64,000 nucleotides of DNA. Source: Sepioteuthis lessoniana (taxonomy: Eukaryota; Mollusca; Cephalopoda; Myopsida; Loliginidae). A program made the translations under genes and the position numbers. Below are positions 54,670 through 64,000 of the stretch, one piece after another; within the stretch, counting starts at the first letter, position 1; every line of letters starts with the position of its first letter. Where the stretch lies: contig OY757913.1 of assembly GCA_963585895.1 (NCBI GenBank), positions 106,020,618-106,084,617 of the forward strand, given 5' to 3'. The notes beneath the pieces were generated by a model. That model saw nothing but the letters and a program-made list of their open reading frames with translations. It was not told the origin of the DNA and searched no databases.

Positions 54670-55444
54670 ATTATGTTGCTTCTTGTTGCATTTGTGAGAC
54701 AGACAAATGAGGTATCTGGCTTGTGCAGATTTTTATGGAACTCAATTTTTTGGAGAACGGAGCTTTTATTATAAGGCTTTTGTGCTTGGTGATAATCTTT
54801 TTCTAATTCTCCTGTCTTCGGTATGGACATCGGATATCTTTCCCTTCTAAACCCAAAAACATTTATTTTTATGTAGTATTCTGATTTATGTAGTATTCCT
54901 GATTGACTAACCAATCACAGATCATTTCGTATTCTTCAACTACATTTTGACTGATAAGCCAATCAAATCCGATGATCTACGTCTGTGAGAAGAGTATCCC
55001 TTCAACGTACCCGATTTTATTGGTCATTCAATCAAATCACAATATAAGACTTGGTTAATTAAGGCTCTCTGACCGCACCATGGTAGGATGAATATCGTTC
55101 ACAATAAGCAAAACAAAAACAAAGGTCTGATTTATCTATCCGAAGCCCAAATTTGACTTTTTAACCTCAACTGCTGGGCGATAATTAGTTTGGGATGTTA
55201 TGATTTAAATACACCGACAAACCCTACGTTACTTGCCTGCTTCCTTTTTGTTCCGACAATTTGAAAATTCGTTGAGTATATGTCCTCACTGACCTTTTGA
55301 ATTGGCTTTTGAATTTCTTTCAAAGTCAATAAGTCTGTTTTGTAGATTTATAAAGGAAACTTAACATTTTCCTAATAAAAAAAATGCAGTTTACTCTCCA
55401 TAAGTTTTTAGCACTAGCGAATACCTCATATTGTCATACCAAAG
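54670..55444. other. Unassigned sequence
   Basis: No gene or repeat recognised. Confidence 0.4.
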
Positions 55445-56525
55445 CAGAGATGTTTGGTTTGGTTTTATGGCATATCAAACATTTGATGGGTGTTTGATGC
55501 CAAATCCTCTTTACATACATATTTATCAACCCCTCCTCTGGGGTAGGATATGACACAAGGCCATTTTTAAGCGGAGATTAACAGGTTTGAATTCAGAGTT
55601 TTCCTTCTCCTAGACTAGTTACCCATAGCTGAAGGGAGAATAATTAGATTCATACCTTTCCCAAAAGGTATTAGTGCTGTGTGAAATGGAATTAGTCTCT
55701 TCCAGGATTTGAACTCCTGTCGCCGTGTCCATTTCCTACGACGATAACAATTACACCACGGGCACCTCTTTATATATATATACATATTGAATATATATGA
55801 TCTTAAACACATTTTGTTGATTATATCTTTTAACGAGATTAAGCCAATTTCTTTCCACAGAGTTGAATGGTTTCAGGTATTGCTTTTTCATACGAATTAA
55901 TCTATCTATAATTAATCATTTGTTTGCACATAGTTAATTGTTTTCAAGTATTACTTTGTATCAGTAACAACTTAAAATCAGTCATTTGTTTGCACACATT
56001 TGAATAGATATCCATGTGAGAGTTTAGTTTGTCAGTAATTGTATTCTTAAATGAATTGTAACTAATTTGTTTACTCAATAGTATTGCCCTTGTTTCTACA
56101 CAGTTAAAAAGTTTCAACTATTGCTATCTAACACTTATAATTCTATCCGATATTAATCATTTCTTTGCACCCACTTAAATGATCCCAAGTATTGCTATGT
56201 ATCACTGACAATATAATTAGACATCAGTCATTTGTTTACACACAGTTAAATGATCAAACAATTCAATTTAGCATTTCATTTGTTTGCAGTCAGTTTAAAT
56301 GAAAACCATTTTATTTCACCCATAGATAGACTCCTATCAGGTGTTACCACTCCGGGCCAGAGTGGACCTTGGATCAATAGTAGTGAAGCGGTACTCTGCA
56401 TTCCCCAAAGCTCCAGTATTATTTGCTTTTTGTCATATCCTGGCCATTTGTTCTTACCCCCCCACACACACACTGCAGAGATGCAACCGGTGTATTCTAC
56501 ATCCAACACTGACTGGGCTGTATAG
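55445..56525 (-). mobile_element. SINE-D with expanded internal repeats, split by SINE-B
   Basis: The tail is at 55445-55519 (complement: GGTTTTATGGCATATCAAAC, TTGATGCCAAATCC) and the head side at 56300-56525 (CCATAGATAGACTCCTATC, CTCCGGGCCAGAGTGGACC). Between them 55845-56300 holds six or seven imperfect ~75-bp units with TCATTTGTTTGCACACAGTT and AAGTATTGCTATGTATCAC. The same position carries short repeats in other SINE-D copies. Confidence 0.6.
55520..55770 (-). mobile_element. SINE-B copy
   Basis: Complement of the SINE-B end (ATCAACCCCTCCTCTGGGG), body (TTTTCCTTCTCCTAGACTAG) and head (ACCACGGGCACCTC). Part of the middle present in the 48898 copy is missing. CTCTTTAYATA-like text lies on both sides. 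Confidence 0.8.
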
Positions 56526-56679
56526 AAGAGTAGGTTTAGAATTTTAGATAGAAAAAATATATTCTAGTTTAACTCCTTCTCAGACTCAGAAATACAATCA
56601 TCTATTAAAAAGAAAAAGTGACTAAACAACTATAATCTAAAAGATTTATCATGTAGTATGACGAGCCTGCAAATCTCTC

Positions 56680-56712
56680 TCTCTATCTCTCTCTCTCTCT
56701 CTCTCACACACT

Positions 56713-56755
<43 letters not shown>
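56680..56755. repeat. (TC)n(CA)n compound microsatellite
   Basis: TC then CA runs. Confidence 0.95.
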
Positions 56756-56831
56756 ATAGACAGTTTGAGGCGTTTATAATAACTCTAGAGTGCGTTCGGA
56801 TGAAGTAATTATTCTTGAAGACTCATAATCT

Positions 56832-57845
56832 TTATTAAACCGTAGCAGCAATAACGATTCTCTATAAAAACACCAAAGTAAAAGTACGATCACCAGATGG
56901 AGACACAGAATACTTCGACATTGTAGCAGGAGTACTACAAGGGGACACGCTAGCCCCATACCTCTTTATCATTTGTCTAGTTTTCGTACTTAGAACATCG
57001 ATTGACAAAATCAGAGTGAACGGCTTCGAGCTGACAAAGAAAAGAGGCAGAAGGTACCCCGCAAAAACAATTACCTACGCCGACTACGCCGATGATATAG
57101 CGATACTGGCAAATACACCCAAATAAGCCGAAACACTACTGCATAGTTTAGAACGAGCAGCTGCAGGCATAGGCCTCTATGTCAATGCACACAAAACGGA
57201 ATATATGTGCTATAATCAAACGGGTAACATCTCCACTCTAGACGGAACCCCTCTTAAACTAGTAGACAAATTCACTTACCTAGGAATCAGCGTCGCATCA
57301 ACCGAAAAGGACATCAACTCGAGGTTAACGAAGGCATGAACAGCTATCAATAGGCTATCGATTATATGGAAATCGGACCTAACCGATAAAAATGAAACGC
57401 AGTTTCTTCCAGGCAGCGGTCGCATTGATACTGCTCTATGGATGCACTACATGGACTCTAACAAAACGGCTGGAGAAGAAGCTAGACGGCAATTACACAA
57501 GAATTCTGCGAGCCATCTTGAACAGGTCCTGGCGACAGCACCCCACAAGACACCAACTGTACGGCCACTTACCTCCTATCACGAAAACTATTAAAGTTAG
57601 ACGAACCAGACATGCGGGACACTGCTGGAGACGCAGGGACGAACTCATAAGAGATGTACTCTTATGGACCCCCACACATGGCCGTGCAAAAGACGGGCGA
57701 CCAGCACTAACATACATTCAGCAACTATGTGAGGATACGGGATGCTATCTGGAAGACCTGCCTGAGGCGATGAACGATAGGGAAAAATGGCAAGAGATGG
57801 TCAGGGATATCCGTGCTACCAGCACGACATGATGATGATGATGAT
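56832..57845 (+). pseudogene. RTE LINE, 1-kb 3' part with target-site duplication
   Basis: Starts just before the GVLQGDTLAPYLF block and covers YADD, MCYNQTGNISTLDGTPL, KFTYLGISVASTEKD and the full C-terminus. An in-frame stop lies after NTPK and another near KAWT, and one extra A at 57389 shifts the frame before MKRSFFQAAVALILLYGC. From there the frame is open to the end (GHCWRRRDELIRDVLLW, QLCEDTGCYLEDLPEAMNDR). GACTCATAATCT flanks it at 56820-56831 and 57846-57857. This copy preserves the C-terminus that the 4374 copy lost. Confidence 0.88.
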
Positions 57846-57857
57846 GACTCATAATCT

Positions 57858-58155
57858 AAAATGATATTGCTGAAAATATAATTTGTTGGTGTAGACACAT
57901 GGACAAGTTTCTTGTGTATAATTTACGACATGAAAAATTGAGGATCACGTAATTGTCTTTGTATTTAGAAAAAACAATGATACATTGTCATGTGTTCCAA
58001 TGAAATGGAATTTCTTATTACCCCGAAATAAGATGAGATCATGCCCAATAAAAGACTTTCAAGATTTTAGAAGAATAAGTATTGTTAAAACTTCATATTA
58101 TTAAAATTGTCAAAATCTTATATAAATCTTATTCATGGAAAATAGTACATGATCC
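57858..58155. other. Unassigned AT-rich sequence
   Basis: Nothing recognised between two LINE remnants. Confidence 0.4.
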
Positions 58156-58664
58156 ACTATAGGTTATCGAGCTTATGGAAGTCTGATCTATCCGAGAAGA
58201 TAAAACGGGATTTCTTCCAAGCTGTGGCTATGTCAATACAACTGTATCGATGCACCACATAAATGCTAACTGAATTCATAGTGAAAAAGCTGGGTAGGAA
58301 CAATATAAGAATGAACTATTTTGAACAAATCCTGGAGCCAGCAACCCATGAAACAACCGCTGTATAACCACTTATCTTCCATCTCACAAACCATCTAAAT
58401 AACCCAAACAAGACATGCAGTACATTGCTGGAGTAGAAAGGAGGAACTCTTAAGTTACGTTCTTCAATGGATCCCATCAAATGGACGTGCCAGTGTTGGT
58501 CAACCAGCAAAACGTATTTACACGAGCACAGTGGGGACATAGTATGTAGTTTGAATGACCTTCCAGGAGCGATGGATAACCGGGACAGATGAAGAGAGAG
58601 AGAGAGAGAGAGAGCCAGAGAGAGTCGGAAAAATCCGTGCTACTGGCGCGACTTGATGATGATG
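58156..58664 (+). pseudogene. Old RTE LINE 3' remnant
   Basis: YRLSSLWKSDLSEKIKRDFF, QAVAMSI-, RTILNKSWSQQPMKQPLY-, TRHAVHCWSRKEEL- and GRASVGQPAKRIYTS-like pieces across frames, ending TTGATGATGATG. It has a GA microsatellite inside (58595-58620). Confidence 0.7.
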
Positions 58665-58710
58665 TATATGTATGACGCATTGTGTATAAATATTCAAATA
58701 GATAGATAGT

Positions 58711-59269
58711 TAATGTCCACTTTTAGTGGTAAGCTTCTGAAATAAGTTGACCAGTTCACATATCTTGGCGGGAACATCTTATCTACTGAAAGCGATGTCA
58801 CCATACTCACTACGAAGGCATGCACAAGTTATCGATTTTATAAAAATCTGATTTCTCTGATACAATAAAACCTTGTTGTGGCAGTGCTAGTACCACTGTA
58901 TGGATGCACCGCATGAACACGATAAAACGAACGGAGAGCAAAGCTAGATAGGAACTAAACAAAGAATGCTAAGTGCCGTTTCGAACAACTACTGGAAGCA
59001 ACTCTCTACAAAACAGCAACTGTACGGCCACTTAACGCCATTCTCACAAAGATGACGTAAACATACGGAGCAACGTTAGGAAGCTAACGATGAACTCATC
59101 AGCAACGTTCTCCAAATACTACCTTATATGGACTCAGCATTGTGGGCCAGCCAAGTCTTACATGCAACATATATGTCTGGACAATGTATAAAGTCTAAAG
59201 GATCTGCCTGGAGTGATAGTCAATAGGGACGGATGGTGAGAAAGAATTAGCACGACTTAATGATGATAG
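58711..59269 (+). pseudogene. Old RTE LINE 3' remnant
   Basis: LVDQFTYLGGNILSTESDVT-like start, then VPLYGCTA-, KQLYGHLTPFSQ- and DGW-like pieces, ending TTAATGATGATAG. More decayed than the preceding copy, which it follows in tandem. Confidence 0.65.
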
Positions 59270-59469
59270 TGCTATATAACAGTGTATGTCGACAGCGTCT
59301 GAACAACATGCTTTTGGTACGCCTTTCTGTCAAGTCACATTGAACGAACTAGTTCCTTTTAGATGAATAATATTAATCATCGATTGACTGTCCAGTTCTT
59401 TGATGAAGAGTACTTCAGCAACAACAGTAAGCAACTCCGACCCATTCTTAACCCTGCTATTTTAAAAGG

Positions 59470-59830
59470 GGATAAAGTTCAGCTCAATATGAGTGTGCAA
59501 GAAAAGAAATAATAAAGAATTTACGATTTGCTTAACGCCGAAACCAAGCCAAAAAAAACTTTCAGAAATAGCCGGTGTTTCCTCATGGCCTCCATCAAGC
59601 CTAGACGTTAACTCTCTTGATGATACAATATGGGGCATTTTAGAAAATAAAATAAATGTAATTTCCCATCCACATATTGGTTTGCTTAAGACCGCTACTT
59701 AGGAGGAATAGAATAAAATGTGAGAATTTATTTTGTAGGCATGCAAATCGTTTTCGAAGACGTTTTGATACAATCATTGAAAAAATGGTGGCCATATTGT
59801 GTAAATTTACGGTTTTGTGCCTGTCTTCTT
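59470..59830 (+). pseudogene. DD37D-like transposase remnant, second copy
   Basis: Starts with MSVQEKK-like text matching MSKKINDKES of the copy at 43692. Then come ICLTPKPSQKKLSEIAGVSS, WPPSSLDVNSLDDTIWGILE, NKINVISHPHIGLLKTA and, after stops, CKSFSK- and KNGGHI-like ends. It keeps the NPLDY-equivalent block (NSLDD) but lacks the first two catalytic blocks. Confidence 0.7.
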
Positions 59831-60129
59831 TTGTTGTTTAGTTTTTAAAATTAAAGTTAATCTTGTTTTTATAATTGAGTCGTTTATATTCATAATAGAA
59901 TATTATATATATATTTCGCAACCTGTTGTATCGAAAAAGTAATAAAAACACAGTTTTTGATAATATTGCAATATCCAATAAAATTTCGAAGAATGCTCCT
60001 TTCAATATGTCAAATTTCTGGTCAGTGAAGCTTGGAATAAGATAAGAATATACTCTACGGAAGAATATCCCCCTCACAATGTATCTTTCCGAAGGCACGT
60101 AACTGCATCTGTCAGCGAATCTCCACATC
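59831..60129. other. Unassigned AT-rich sequence
   Basis: Nothing recognised. Confidence 0.4.
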
Positions 60130-60260
60130 TTTTGATCTGGGAGGTGTGGAGTAGCCCTTCCTTGCTATAACTTAAAGATCCACTCTGACACGAAGGGGTC
60201 GTATAAACTAGATTCGCATCAATAGGTCTATTCGAAAATTATTCCTATTTGATCGGACCG
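60130..60260 (+). repeat. SINE-D body fragment
   Basis: GGGAGGTGTGGAGTAGCCC, AAGATCCACTCTGACACG, AGGTCTATTCGAAAATTATT match the SINE-D body order. Confidence 0.45.
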
Positions 60261-60306
60261 TGTGCAAAAGAAAAACTCCTAAAAATCAAAAACACTAAAA
60301 TATGAA

Positions 60307-60752
60307 TATAAAGGACAATGAAAGCGATTTCCTAATGGCTTGGCTTTGGATAAGCCTACACCAGTCGACATGTCATTATAATTGATCAAATGACTTAAAT
60401 TTCAATATCTTATGTTGTCTAAAAAATTTAAAAAATTGGAAATGTGTATTTTTGTAGAACACCTCTCGTGTTGCATCAAACCCCCCCCTCAATAATGTTT
60501 GCTCAATTTGTTTTTATGATCGATATTATATAAAGGACAATGAAAGCGATTTCCTAACCGCTTGCCTTTGTATAAGCCTACACCAGTTGACATGTCATTA
60601 TAATTGATCAAACGACTGAAATTTCAATATCTTATGTCGTCTAAAAAATTTAAAAAAATTGGAAATGTGTATTTTTGTAGAACACCTCTCGAGTTGCATC
60701 AAAAAATGTCCCCCCGCTCAATAATGTTTGCTCAATTTTTTTTATGAAAAAG
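60307..60752 (+). repeat. 222-bp tandem duplication
   Basis: AAGGACAATGAAAGCGATTT recurs at 60311 and 60533, and the two units align throughout (TATAATTGATCAAAYGACT, GTAGAACACCTCTCG, AATAATGTTTGCTCAATTT). No coding potential. Confidence 0.9.
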
Positions 60753-60807
60753 GATACGTTATAGTTACTTACTAAACGTAATTTAGATGTGGCTCAAAGA
60801 CAGAAAT

Positions 60808-60880
60808 ACTGGGCGATTAATAAGACTCGAACTGCAAAGATAGCTTTCTAACTATTATACCACGTTAGGTGCCCTTATTT
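60808..60880 (-). mobile_element. tRNA-like SINE head, separate subfamily
   Basis: The minus strand reads GGGCACCTAACGTGGTATAA, TAGTTAGAAAGC and CAGTTCGAGTCTT. Related to 44640-44735; no body is evident. Confidence 0.4.
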
Positions 60881-60929
60881 ACAAACCATTGCTCAGTTGG
60901 GATGCCAAAACCGATACGCTTTCTAAGTA

Positions 60930-61150
60930 TTAGTTTCTTTATTTAATAGGAAATCATACTTCGTGGGTTATTTAATGGCACAGCTACTTTGTAGAAGAAC
61001 AATAGTGACAATATTCTAACTATAGCCTGGGGAATAAAAGAAACCAATACAGTCCCCAAGAGTATTAGAAAGTGGACAAAATAACATGACTGGTTCCAAC
61101 TTACTAATATGTTGCTGTCCAGCGCGTTGGCCACTACACGACGAAGACTC
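60930..61150 (-). mobile_element. SINE-A, old copy
   Basis: Complement of the tail (TCGTGGGTTATTTAATGGC), the body (CAGTCCCCAAGAGTATTAG) and the head region (CGTTGGCCACTACACGACG). Confidence 0.6.
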
Positions 61151-62345
61151 CTCCAATACAATATAGAGCAAGTATTGATATGAGGAAATCGATTGGGTGA
61201 TACCAATTTAGTTATGGACACATTAGCTTACATAATAAATCTTATACTGTGCGAGTATCTGCATAGATATTGGTTTGTATGTATACATTTACATATAAGT
61301 GTATTATAATGTGTCTTTCGATGTGTGTATGCTTTCTCTATTGGTCATCTATTCTGTTTCAAATCTATTTGTTCGATTGTCAATACTATCCAAGTTAGCT
61401 TGGCTTGCCTTGCCTTCATTTCTAAGAGGACAATGCAGGTTAGTTACCAAGCGAGTATCAGAGCTCGCATTTCTTCCCAAATGGCACAAATAAAACTATA
61501 AACGGTAATCGAGGCGTTTGCAGACTGAACAATAGCATAATTATCTGACAAGGATGCCGGACTGCTTACCAAGGCTGAAACACTACAGACTAAAGAAAAG
61601 GCCGGCCTCTTTCGTGATTGTCATTGTGACATCGTAAGAAAAATAATGATTGGAAAGCAAATCACAGTTTAAGAAGAAACGATCTCATACACTAAAGCAC
61701 TTGGGCTGTGTCCTTATTTTGTATGATATTACAGTCACAAGCTTTCGGCTGACGTATTTTCTATGCAATGTAATAGAATCACCACCTATAAGAACACACA
61801 CAGTAATCCGTCAAAAATATGCTGATATGATTGATAGAGGACAGGTTAGAGTTCAATATCCAACCGTTACAACTACCAGAAAGACAAAGAAGAGATATTT
61901 TTTGTTGGTGTAATGTTATGACAGCATACCACCATCTCTAATGTTATTGCTCACCTTTGTGACCGATAAAAGAAGGTCAGTCGAGAGAGGGAGCTCTTGT
62001 TGTGGGTGCTAAAAACAGTCAAACACAACACTGGTGGATGTTTAAGCTGGACATTTATGTAGATAACGTAAGGGTGACAAGACTTTTGGGGCTAAGCAAA
62101 ATTTCCTCTCATTAGAAAGGGGTTAACAATCTATGAAAGAATAGATCTTTCGTTGATCGAGTTGAAAATACATCTTCAAATCTTTCTGTTTCAGAGAATG
62201 GTCGAAAGAGAATTTGTATCTGATTGACCCTTTTTTAAATCTCCTGTTTGACCGTCTCTCACACTCACAACGAAAGTGATGGTGATAGACTTTATGTGTT
62301 GATTATCTTAACTCTAGTGGCTGGAAGTAGCCATAAAATTACATA
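61151..62345. other. Unassigned sequence
   Basis: Small plus-strand frames at 61299-61493 and 61650-61913 show no family resemblance. No repeat identified. Confidence 0.4.
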
Positions 62346-63010
62346 ATACTTCCTCATTAAATTATTCGTTTGATATTATTTCTTGTTTCTTCCACAGTAG
62401 TAAGGGTAGAATAACTTTTATGCAATAACAATCATAGGGTTTGAACTTATAGCTAGCAGGGATACGTTAGTTCATCAGAAGCTGCTTCAACTTGATTCGT
62501 GGGTACTTATATGCCAAGCTTGGTTTATTTTAGCAAAATGACATCAGTATTTTACTCATTAATTGTATCTTTTTAACCAATCTTCTTATCATATGCAAGA
62601 AGTACCTTTCTGACTTCACGTTAGGATAGTCTGTCGATTTTAAACTTAGTGGAAACGAAGAAACGATGAGGTAAATAAAACTAGTAAAACATTAATATTA
62701 AAAAAAAAACAACTGACAAACAGTTCAACTCCACAACACAAACCGTTTTTAATGCTGTATTGAAAATGAGATGTCTCTTCTAGTTTTTATGTCCACACCT
62801 GTTTAAAAAGACGGAAAAAAAACAATATTTAAAAAAAAATGGACATCACACTGTTTGCCAAAAATGAAAAGAATGGGAAACCATTGTACAAGCTATAAGG
62901 ATATACAGTGAAGGTATGGGGGTACTTCCTCATTAAATTATTCACTTGATATTATTTCCCTATTCCTTCGACAGTAGTAAGGGTAGAAGGGGATAGGGAT
63001 ATAATTTTGC
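62346..63010 (+). repeat. Spaced direct repeat of ~80 bp
   Basis: TACTTCCTCATTAAATTATT, TTGATATTATTTC and CAGTAGTAAGGGTAGAA occur at 62346-62425 and 62924-62985, ~578 bp apart. The interval is unassigned. Confidence 0.6.
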
Positions 63011-63139
63011 ATGGAAAAATGGGCTATGCTAATAAGGAAAAGCGGAAAACCACAAATGACGGAAAAAATAGGACTACCAATTCATGAAAACCACATATGA
63101 CTGAAGGAATAGACCTACCAATTCATGAAAAAGTCAAAA

Positions 63140-64000
63140 CGTTCGGAGAAAAGGTAACTTGCAAATAATTGGGAATATTTGAAGCGGACACCATCAAAAT
63201 AAAAAAAAGGATACCTGAGGAGAACGAGGAAACCAATCTACGTAGCAGAAATCACGTCAAAGGGATCAGTACCAGAGTTGTTCCCCTCTTAAGAGAGTAG
63301 GGACCATTCTTAAAGTGAACCAGAGAAGGACTTCAACAAATGAACCAAAAAACAAGAAAATTTATGACGATGCATGGAGCCTTACATCACAGCGATGTAT
63401 GTGTCAAAGAAAGAAAGAGAAAGAGGATTTACTAGCATTAAGGATAGCCTCGATCCATTGATACAACTAGAAGACGATAAAAAGCGCGGAAGAAGACTTA
63501 TCACGGTCACTAGAAACAATACATATAGCGCAAGCATTAAATGATGAAAAATGACCAGAAAACAAAAATGTGAAAAAAAACAACTGTATGGACATTTCAA
63601 GCGACAAACCAACAAAATCATACGAAAGAAGTCTTAGACATGGATAAAAAAAAAGAAAAGGAAATTGTAAAAGAAAGACTGAACCTCTTCTTATAACAGC
63701 TCAAAACAACGCCATCAGGACAAACTATGTCAAAGCAAGAATAGACAAGATGCAACAAAATAACAGATTACAGATTATGAAGTGACAGAGACGAAATGAT
63801 CAATCGCATAAGTGAGTCCGGTAAATTAGCGCAAATCGAGGATAAGACTAGACATGACTCGGCGGGCAAGGTGATTCATTGGGAATTGTGCAAAAAGTTT
63901 AAATTTGTCCATACGAACAAATGCTTTATGCACAACCAAGAATTCATCATAGAAAATGAGATGCTTAAAATTTTCTGGGATTTTAAGATACGAACGGATC
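63140..64000 (+). pseudogene. R2/R4-type LINE, C-terminal part, runs off the window
   Basis: Broken plus-strand frames give KTRKFMTMHGALHHSDV, SIKDSLDPLIQLEDDKKRGR, RLITVTRNNTYSASI, QLYGHFKRQTNKIIRKKS and RHQDKLCQSK/NAIRTNYVKARIDKMQ. Next come GKVIHWELCKKFKF and MHNQEFIIENEM. The C-terminal endonuclease (RRPDLIII in the copy at 23832) would lie beyond base 64000. Order and content match the region after reverse transcriptase in LINEs with a restriction-like endonuclease. At least four frame breaks and several stops show that it is dead. Its 5' limit is uncertain. Confidence 0.7.

Noticed and set aside
61650-61913. An 87-codon frame with RTHTVIRQKYADMIDRGQ
   Set aside because: No family that I recognise, no repeat support and no splice context. 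A real exon cannot be excluded but I cannot support it.

Overview
This 64 kb window looks like non-genic, repeat-saturated DNA from an animal nuclear genome. A lophotrochozoan, most likely a cephalopod mollusc, is my best guess. That rests on overall texture: AT-rich sequence, long (TA)n(TG)n compound microsatellites, abundant tRNA-derived SINEs, RTE-type LINEs and Tc1/mariner relics. No marker gene confirms it. I found no convincing host exon, true tRNA, rRNA or CRISPR array. Every open frame longer than about 130 codons is explained by a transposable element or a microsatellite.

LINEs dominate the coding-like sequence. A nearly whole RTE-type element (4190-7412) has an apurinic endonuclease and a reverse transcriptase in one 948-codon frame. 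Its last ~85 codons lie in another frame after a one-base deletion. Short young relatives, 5'-truncated and ending in (GAT)n, lie at 27224, 32597, 34004, 43284, 53450 and 56832. Older diverged relatives lie at 17541, 18670, 28489, 31606-33845, 58156 and 58711. A GC-rich 3' piece of an L1/Tx1-like LINE fills 45480-47310. LINEs with an R2/R4-type restriction-like endonuclease lie at 23832-24165 and at the right edge (63140-64000).

DNA transposons include a mariner (2967-3900), a Tc1 with both terminal repeats (10744-12186), an internally deleted DD37D element with both terminal repeats (20079-20962), a mariner split by a SINE (48795-50140), two copies of a second DD37D-like family (43692-44465, 59470-59830) and two foldback/MITE-like elements (10391-10592, 28016-28486). 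LTR-type fossils are solo or rearranged LTR pieces: a 176-bp tandem array (523-1290), a large inverted pair (21056-22606) and a single LTR-like copy (51110-51550). Two more are weaker candidates.

I define four SINE-like families. A, B and C have tRNA-like heads; D has a different head but shares its 3' tail with A. Several insertions have clear target-site duplications, which gives a relative order of events. The most striking structure is a 4.5 kb array of 21 almost identical 216-bp units (34455-38989). It ends next to a hAT-like terminus and seems to have grown from a transposon end. Smaller tandem arrays are 210 bp x 3 (16152-16781) and 222 bp x 2 (60307-60752).
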